A stretch of DNA of 18,039 nt, taken from an uncultured Eubacteriales bacterium. Lineage in GTDB: Bacteria > Bacillota > Clostridia > Lachnospirales > Anaerotignaceae. The notes below the pieces were generated by a model, which was given only the letters and a program-made list of their open reading frames with translations, was not told the DNA's origin and made no database searches. Every line of letters begins with the position of its first letter. The stretch's first letter is position 1. The position numbers and the translations under genes are program-made. This document shows, in pieces, positions 13,907-18,039 of this stretch. The stretch lies in contig URLB01000028.1 of assembly GCA_900548595.1 (NCBI GenBank), positions 1 to 18,039 of the forward strand. The letters are read 5' to 3'.

Positions 13907-14316
13907 TAGCTTATTTTCAAATTTTTATATTTTCAATTCTTATATTTTTAAGTTAAGCGTTTCTTAATCTAATAAAGATAACAAAATATTATTCTGTAAA
14001 ATTTTGTAATATATAACTAAATCTATGTAAAGTATCGCATTTTTAGATGTCGCAAATCTAAATATAATAATAATCCATAGAATTTTTCAATGCAATTGTA
14101 AGTTTAATAAATATATATTTTTTTCTTAAAATTTTTCTAATACCTATGGATTTCGCTTGTCTTTTATTAATTTGAGTTGTAGAATTATTTTCAATTCACA
14201 ATACTAAGTATCGTAATATGCATTATAAACCTATAGTTGTTTCCCTACAAAAATCCTATTGTATTTTGAGAGAAATATAATACGGCAAATTTTAAAATAA
14301 GCAAGGAGTATTTTAT
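13907..14316 (+). other. 410-bp AT-rich non-coding gap
   Basis: I see no gene here. The stretch is strongly AT-rich. It holds one small hairpin (TTTAGAT/ATCTAAA, 14042-14062) and a TATAAT at 14276-14281 without a convincing -35, which could be the promoter of the following lipoprotein gene. No insertion sequence ends or tRNA are visible. Confidence 0.6.
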
Positions 14317-15171
14317 ATGAAAAAATTTTTTGCAGTCAGTATATCTTTAATTCTTATGTTAAGCGCAGTAGGCTGTGGCAAAAGTCAAAATGCCGACAAA
14401 CAGAATTTAAACAATCAGGACTTAACATACTCAAATTTAGCAGGTGATGCTTCTCGTTCCGAAGTTACCGATATTTTAGAAAGTAATGGTCTTAACAAAC
14501 AGGCTATTGAAACCGTAATGACCTGGGCTGATGACTTCAATTCAAATTCTCAAGGTTATGAGTTTAAAGAAGGATTTCAGCCTCTTCCCGAAACAGGCAT
14601 GGATTATAGCTCTCTTATGTTAGATGATACTTCTGAAGCCTATTCTTACTTGCAATGGTTAAACTGCCGTTTAACAGCATTTTCATTATTAAAAGACCAA
14701 ATTAAAACCGCAAAAACCGGTTTTGATACAGATCCATGGCTTATGTTTGATATTGAAGCCATAGATACAGTACAGGAATTACATCTCAATGAAGATGAAC
14801 GTGCGAATTTTATTACTCTGTTCAATCAGATATCTGTAGAAGGAACCTCGACTTTAGAAGAGCATGAAAAGAAAATTAAAGAAGCATGGGAAGAAAGGAA
14901 AATAGAAATCTCAACCGATACTGTTTCTCTGATTTGTATTTATTTACATTCTCCTGAAGATAACGTTAGATTTGTCGGTCATGCCGGTGTATTATCAGAA
15001 ACTGATAATGGACTGCTTTTTATAGAAAAATACAGTAGCCTTGATCCATTTCAAGCAACCTATTTTCAAAATAAAGAAAGTTTAAAGCAGTATCTGCTTT
15101 CAAGATCTGATTTATATGGAGATACAACTGAGTTAGATCCTATAATTACCGAAAACGGAGATATAATTTAA
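14317..15171 (+). CDS. lipoprotein, DUF4300-like
   Basis: A 284-residue surface lipoprotein with signal MKKFFAVSISLILMLSAVGC, lipobox Cys20, then a polar Asn/Gln/Lys-rich linker. The mature part begins LTYSNLAGDASRSEV and ends with a segment around FVGHAGVLSETDNGLLFIEKYSSLDPFQATYF; both match what I recall of DUF4300 proteins, secreted lipoproteins of Firmicutes with no known function. The recall is unverified. AAGGAG lies 10 nt before the ATG. The gene stands alone on the plus strand between long AT-rich gaps, and its Arg codons are half CGT, whereas flanking genes favour AGA, so it may have been acquired separately. A weak terminator is at 15276-15307. Confidence 0.85.
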   Translation: MKKFFAVSISLILMLSAVGCGKSQNADKQNLNNQDLTYSNLAGDASRSEVTDILESNGLNKQAIETVMTWADDFNSNSQGYEFKEGFQPLPETGMDYSSLMLDDTSEAYSYLQWLNCRLTAFSLLKDQIKTAKTGFDTDPWLMFDIEAIDTVQELHLNEDERANFITLFNQISVEGTSTLEEHEKKIKEAWEERKIEISTDTVSLICIYLHSPEDNVRFVGHAGVLSETDNGLLFIEKYSSLDPFQATYFQNKESLKQYLLSRSDLYGDTTELDPIITENGDII

Positions 15172-15275
15172 TCATATTAATCAATGCGTTTTTAATAAAT
15201 ATGTTGCTACTTTAGCTTTCATCTCTATTCCTCATGATATAATTCAACTAAAGTTGATATAGAAATACTTTTTAC

Positions 15276-15307
15276 AAAACGGTTTGTATTATAATACAAG
15301 CCGTTTT
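15276..15307 (+). terminator. probable terminator of the lipoprotein gene
   Basis: AAAACGGTTTGTATT pairs with AATACAAGCCGTTTT (one G-U), and the stem ends in TTTT followed by CAT. The U-run is short. It lies about 105 bp after the stop codon, so the 3' untranslated part would be long. Confidence 0.6.
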
Positions 15308-15637
15308 CATATTGTACTACTCCTTTAAATAATATATACGTTTTTTATGTTTAATCATTATTTCCATACTAGGACTACGCATCTTATAAAATCAAATAGA
15401 ACGTCTGCAATACTTGTTATCAGTCTTATTCATTATTAACACTTAAAAACATGCCCAGTCAGCTTCATTTGCCCGTAAATTTTGTTATTAAGCATAATTA
15501 TCTTTTTTATATCAATAAGAATTTGCAAATATCTTAGATTTTAAATACAAATTTTTATTCACATATTCAACTGACAAAATTCATAAAAGCATTTACTGAA
15601 TAGTTAAAATTAATGCTTTCAACAGTATTTAATATAC
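15308..15637 (+). other. 330-bp AT-rich non-coding gap
   Basis: No open frame with an RBS, no RNA gene and no repeat could be supported on either strand between the lipoprotein terminator and the rpsI terminator. Together with the gap before the lipoprotein gene it makes that gene an island. Confidence 0.6.
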
Positions 15638-15668
15638 AAAAAAACCCGAGAAATTCTAATTTCTCGGG
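15638..15668 (-). terminator. terminator of the rplM-rpsI operon
   Basis: On the minus strand CCCGAGAAATT pairs with AATTTCTCGGG around a short loop, followed by seven U residues (15644-15638). It is 35 bp after the rpsI stop. Confidence 0.92.
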
Positions 15669-15703
15669 TTTTGAAAACATCTCGATAAAGTTTGAACAGC
15701 AGA

Positions 15704-16096
15704 TTATCTCTTGCTGAACTGAGGCGCGCGACGAGCTGCCTTGAGACCGTACTTCTTTCTTTCTTTCATACGAGGATCTCTTGTAAGGAATCCTGCTTTC
15801 TTGAGAACCGGTCTGTAGTCAGCGTCTGCTTCAAGTAATGCTCTTGAAATACCGTGTCTGATTGCGCCTGCCTGTCCTGTGAAGCCACCGCCTCTAACGT
15901 TTACAAGTACGTCAAATTTAGCTGATGTCTCTGTAGCCTCAAGTGGCTGACGAACGATTAATTTAAGAGTTTCAAGACCGAAGTATTCGTCGATGTCTCT
16001 CTTGTTTATAGTAATTTTACCGTTACCGGGTACAAGATATACTCTGGCTACGGATGATTTTCTTCTGCCTGTTCCGTAATATCTGGCTGCTACCAT
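15704..16096 (-). CDS. rpsI: 30S ribosomal protein S9
   Basis: A component of the small-subunit head near the decoding site. At 130 residues it is normal length. YYGTGRRKSSVARVYL opens the protein, GGGFTGQAGAIRHGISRALLEAD lies in the middle, and the basic tail ends in KAARRAPQFSKR, whose last residues reach the P site in known ribosomes. TAAGGAGG precedes the ATG and the gene follows rplM by 17 bp, the standard L13-S9 operon. Confidence 0.99.
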   Translation of the reverse strand: MVAARYYGTGRRKSSVARVYLVPGNGKITINKRDIDEYFGLETLKLIVRQPLEATETSAKFDVLVNVRGGGFTGQAGAIRHGISRALLEADADYRPVLKKAGFLTRDPRMKERKKYGLKAARRAPQFSKR

Positions 16097-16113
16097 TTTG
16101 CTTCCTCCTTATC

Positions 16114-16551
16114 TTAATACTTAATTTCTAAAACTTCAGGTTTCTGAGCTGCATGAGGATGCTCAGCAGATGCATAAACGAAAAGTTTTCTCATCATAGC
16201 TCTTCCGAGTGCATTTTTGGGAAGCATACCTTTAACGGCATGAATAAGCACATCTTCAGGCTTTGTTTCAAGCATTCTCTTAAGAGGAGTTTCTTTTAAT
16301 CCGCCAATCCATCCGGAGTTGCGTCTGTAAATTTTCTGATCCATCTTTTTGCCTGTTACTTTGATTTTGTCAGCGTTGATAACTATTACGTAATCGCCTG
16401 TATCTATATGTGGTGTATAGATAGCCTTATTCTTTCCACGTAATACTTTTGCTATTTCTGATGCAAGACGTCCTAATGTTTTATCAGTTGCGTCTACAAC
16501 ATACCATTTCTTTTCGATATCGGCGGGTTTTGCCATGTATGTTGTTCTCAT
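16114..16551 (-). CDS. rplM: 50S ribosomal protein L13
   Basis: An early-assembling large-subunit protein. With the ATG at 16551 it has 145 residues, the usual size, starting MRTTYMAKPADIEKKWYVVD and containing GRLASEIAKVLRGKNK, DTGDYVIVINADKIKVTGKK and the HPHAAQKPE end. GGGAGG precedes the start. The frame stays open to 16674, but that extension crosses the consensus promoter at 16646-16674 and is not part of the gene. rpsI follows in the same transcript. Confidence 0.99.
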   Translation of the reverse strand: MRTTYMAKPADIEKKWYVVDATDKTLGRLASEIAKVLRGKNKAIYTPHIDTGDYVIVINADKIKVTGKKMDQKIYRRNSGWIGGLKETPLKRMLETKPEDVLIHAVKGMLPKNALGRAMMRKLFVYASAEHPHAAQKPEVLEIKY

Positions 16552-16600
16552 TGTTAAACCTCCCTTAAATTTCCAAAAAACAAATGTAAAATATATAGTC

Positions 16601-16621
16601 AAACTCGGGGCTAACGAGTTT
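16601..16621 (-). promoter_or_regulatory. hairpin in the rplM 5' leader, possible L13 autoregulatory element
   Basis: AAACTCG and CGAGTTT form a 7-bp stem with a 7-nt loop in the roughly 90-nt leader between the promoter and rplM. L13 leaders that feed back on ribosomal protein synthesis are known in Gram-positives; I could not check whether the conserved positions match, so the function is inference. Confidence 0.4.
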
Positions 16622-16645
16622 AAAAGTGGCATTGCAACAGTTTTT

Positions 16646-16674
16646 ATTATATTATAAACGCAATATTGTGTCAA
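16646..16674 (-). promoter_or_regulatory. promoter of the rplM-rpsI operon
   Basis: The minus strand has TTGACA (16674-16669), 17 bp, then TATAAT (16651-16646), a perfect consensus. It lies between truA and rplM, so the ribosomal genes do not depend on read-through from truA. Confidence 0.9.
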
Positions 16675-16690
16675 TACTTTGTTAAAAAAA

Positions 16691-17431
16691 TCAATACAGT
16701 ATTTTAACCAGCGTAAGTCCTGAAGGACCGGCTGTTTTTCCTGCTTTTGTCCTGTCTCCCGATTTTATTATTTCTCCCATATCGGACGGCTTTATTTTTC
16801 CGTTTCCGACGTAAATCAGCGTTCCGGCTATTATCCTTACCATGTTGTAAAGAAAACCGTTTCCAATAACCCTTATTACAACAAAATCACCGTCTCTTTG
16901 CACCGTCATTTCGTATATTGTTCTGACGGTCGTTTTGGAACTGTTCCCCGATGAGCAAAATCCTTTAAAGTCATGTTCGCCGATAAACGCTTCGGCTGCT
17001 TCCGACATTTTTTTAATATCAAGCTTTTCTCTAACATACTCACTGTAATTTCTGCATATAGGATTTCTGACAGGATTATTATAAATCCTATATTCATAGA
17101 TTTTTCTTTCCGCTTGAAATCTCGGATTAAAATCACCGCTTACATCTTCGGCACAAACAATTACAACATCGTTCGGTAAAAACGAGTTTATTGCCAAATG
17201 GATTTTTTCCGTCGGGATCGATGTATCGACATCAATAACGGCGCGCTGTCCAACAGCATGAACTCCTGCGTCCGTCCGGCTTGCCCCTATGCTCATAATT
17301 TCGGTTTTAAACAATTTTGTGCAGGCTTTATTGAGTTCGCCCTGTACAGTTCTGATATCGGGGTCTTTTTGTACTTGCCAGCCGCTGTAATCTGTTCCGT
17401 CGTATGAAATTGTAAGTAATATTCTTCTCAT
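16691..17431 (-). CDS. truA: tRNA pseudouridine(38-40) synthase TruA
   Basis: TruA converts uridines 38-40 in the anticodon arm of tRNAs to pseudouridine. With the ATG at 17431 the protein has 246 residues. ISYDGTDYSGWQ (8-19) and GASRTDAGVHA with catalytic Asp54 are diagnostic; GFLYNMVRIIAGTL lies near the C-terminus. The frame is open to a TTG at 17443, but that lies inside ecfT. The ATG comes 4 nt after the ecfT stop without a strong RBS of its own, so translation is probably coupled to ecfT. No terminator is visible before the rplM promoter. Confidence 0.97.
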   Translation of the reverse strand: MRRILLTISYDGTDYSGWQVQKDPDIRTVQGELNKACTKLFKTEIMSIGASRTDAGVHAVGQRAVIDVDTSIPTEKIHLAINSFLPNDVVIVCAEDVSGDFNPRFQAERKIYEYRIYNNPVRNPICRNYSEYVREKLDIKKMSEAAEAFIGEHDFKGFCSSGNSSKTTVRTIYEMTVQRDGDFVVIRVIGNGFLYNMVRIIAGTLIYVGNGKIKPSDMGEIIKSGDRTKAGKTAGPSGLTLVKILY

Positions 17432-17435
17432 ATTA

Positions 17436-18039
17436 TTAACCAATCACAAATCTTATTCCTATCAATACCGCAAAATAGCATATAAACAGCAATGATGAAA
17501 TATAATCCGTTGATGTTATTTTCATAACATTCATGCGGGTTCTTTCTCCGCTTCCGTTATAACATCTTGCCTCCATCGCCATCGCAAGCTCATCGGCTCG
17601 TCTGAATGCGGATATAAAAAGAGGAACAAGAATAGGAACGAGAGCTTTAGCCTTGCTTACAAGGCTTCCTGTATCAAAATCAGCTCCTCTGGCCTGCTGA
17701 GCTTTTATTATTTTATCGGTTTCATCAAGTAATGTCGGTATAAATCTAAGCGCTATTGTCATCATCATCGCTATGTCGTGGGCAGGCACACCGATTTTTG
17801 CAAACGGTTTCAGCAAAGACTCTATTCCGTCGGTAAGCTTTATAGGTGTTGTCGTCAGTGTAAGCAATGACGAACCTATAATCAACAATACAATTCTTAA
17901 GCACATTTTTATGGCAAAAAATAAACCTTCCAACGTAGCTGTAAAACGCCATACGGTAAACAGCACCGTGTCGCCTTTCGTTGTAAACAGGTTAATTACA
18001 GCCGTAAAAACAATAATAAATATAAGCGCTTTAAGACCT
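17436..18039 (-). CDS. ecfT: EcfT, energy-coupling factor transporter membrane subunit (5' end outside window)
   Basis: The transmembrane scaffold that links two EcfA ATPases to vitamin- or metal-binding S components. The frame is open to the window edge: codons upstream of the GTG at 17966 read GLKALIFIIVFTAVINLF, a proper membrane helix, so the gene starts beyond 18039 and about 200 of a usual 265 or so residues are visible. The two coupling motifs are present, AQQARGADF and AMEARCYNG, the second with Cys in place of the Gly that many homologues carry. The neighbourhood (ecfT-truA-rplM-rpsI) is the common Firmicute order, so ecfA genes are expected just upstream. Confidence 0.95.
   Translation of the reverse strand, partial: GLKALIFIIVFTAVINLFTTKGDTVLFTVWRFTATLEGLFFAIKMCLRIVLLIIGSSLLTLTTTPIKLTDGIESLLKPFAKIGVPAHDIAMMMTIALRFIPTLLDETDKIIKAQQARGADFDTGSLVSKAKALVPILVPLFISAFRRADELAMAMEARCYNGSGERTRMNVMKITSTDYISSLLFICYFAVLIGIRFVIG

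Noticed and set aside
14072..14152. 9-bp inverted repeat AATCCATAG / CTATGGATT as possible mobile element ends or attachment site
   Set aside because: One such pair is expected by chance in 400 bp of AT-rich DNA; there is no transposase, target duplication or longer match.
16552..16674. N-terminal extension of L13
   Set aside because: It would start inside the -35 box of the operon promoter; the ATG at 16551 has a strong RBS and gives the normal L13 length.
16906..17136. Minus-strand open frame inside truA
   Set aside because: Lies wholly within the well-supported truA gene in another frame, without an RBS.

Overview
The window looks like a piece of a low-GC Gram-positive chromosome, most likely of an anaerobic member of the Clostridia. 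Support comes from AT-rich intergenic DNA, strong AGGAGG-type ribosome binding sites, near-consensus TTGACA/17 bp/TATAAT promoters, a T-box riboswitch, and the ecfT-truA-rplM-rpsI order. The 16S 5' end is too short a fragment to place the organism further. Almost everything is on the minus strand, so transcription runs from high to low coordinates. The exceptions are two exported-protein genes on the plus strand (4490-5320 and 14317-15171).

Layout from low to high coordinate: (1) the 5' end of a 16S rRNA gene with its leader and a perfect-consensus promoter (1-230); (2) a sirtuin gene; (3) a very small TPR-like protein with its own promoter and terminator; (4) a PhzF-family protein with a phage XkdX-like domain at its N-terminus; (5) an MgtE magnesium transporter preceded by a roughly 260-nt structured leader that holds a short ORF with a strong RBS, a long stem and an intrinsic attenuator; (6) a divergent exported protein of unknown function; (7) an overlapping mobA-moeA-mobB-molybdopterin oxidoreductase operon; (8) a methionine operon, metN-metI-metQ plus an M20 peptidase, under a T-box with an AUG specifier; (9) an isolated DUF4300-like lipoprotein flanked by long AT-rich non-coding stretches; (10) the housekeeping cluster ecfT (cut by the window end), truA, rplM and rpsI.

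How the parts work together: mobA, moeA and mobB supply late molybdenum cofactor steps (metal insertion, guanine dinucleotide attachment, GTPase), and the only visible client is the oxidoreductase at the end of the same operon. The T-box should raise MetNIQ uptake and the M20 hydrolase when uncharged tRNA-Met accumulates. The mgtE leader is the least explained part. It has the architecture of a metal- or translation-sensing attenuator, but I cannot match it to the M-box, so it is the best candidate here for something undescribed. All calls were made by eye; no similarity searches or folding programs were run.
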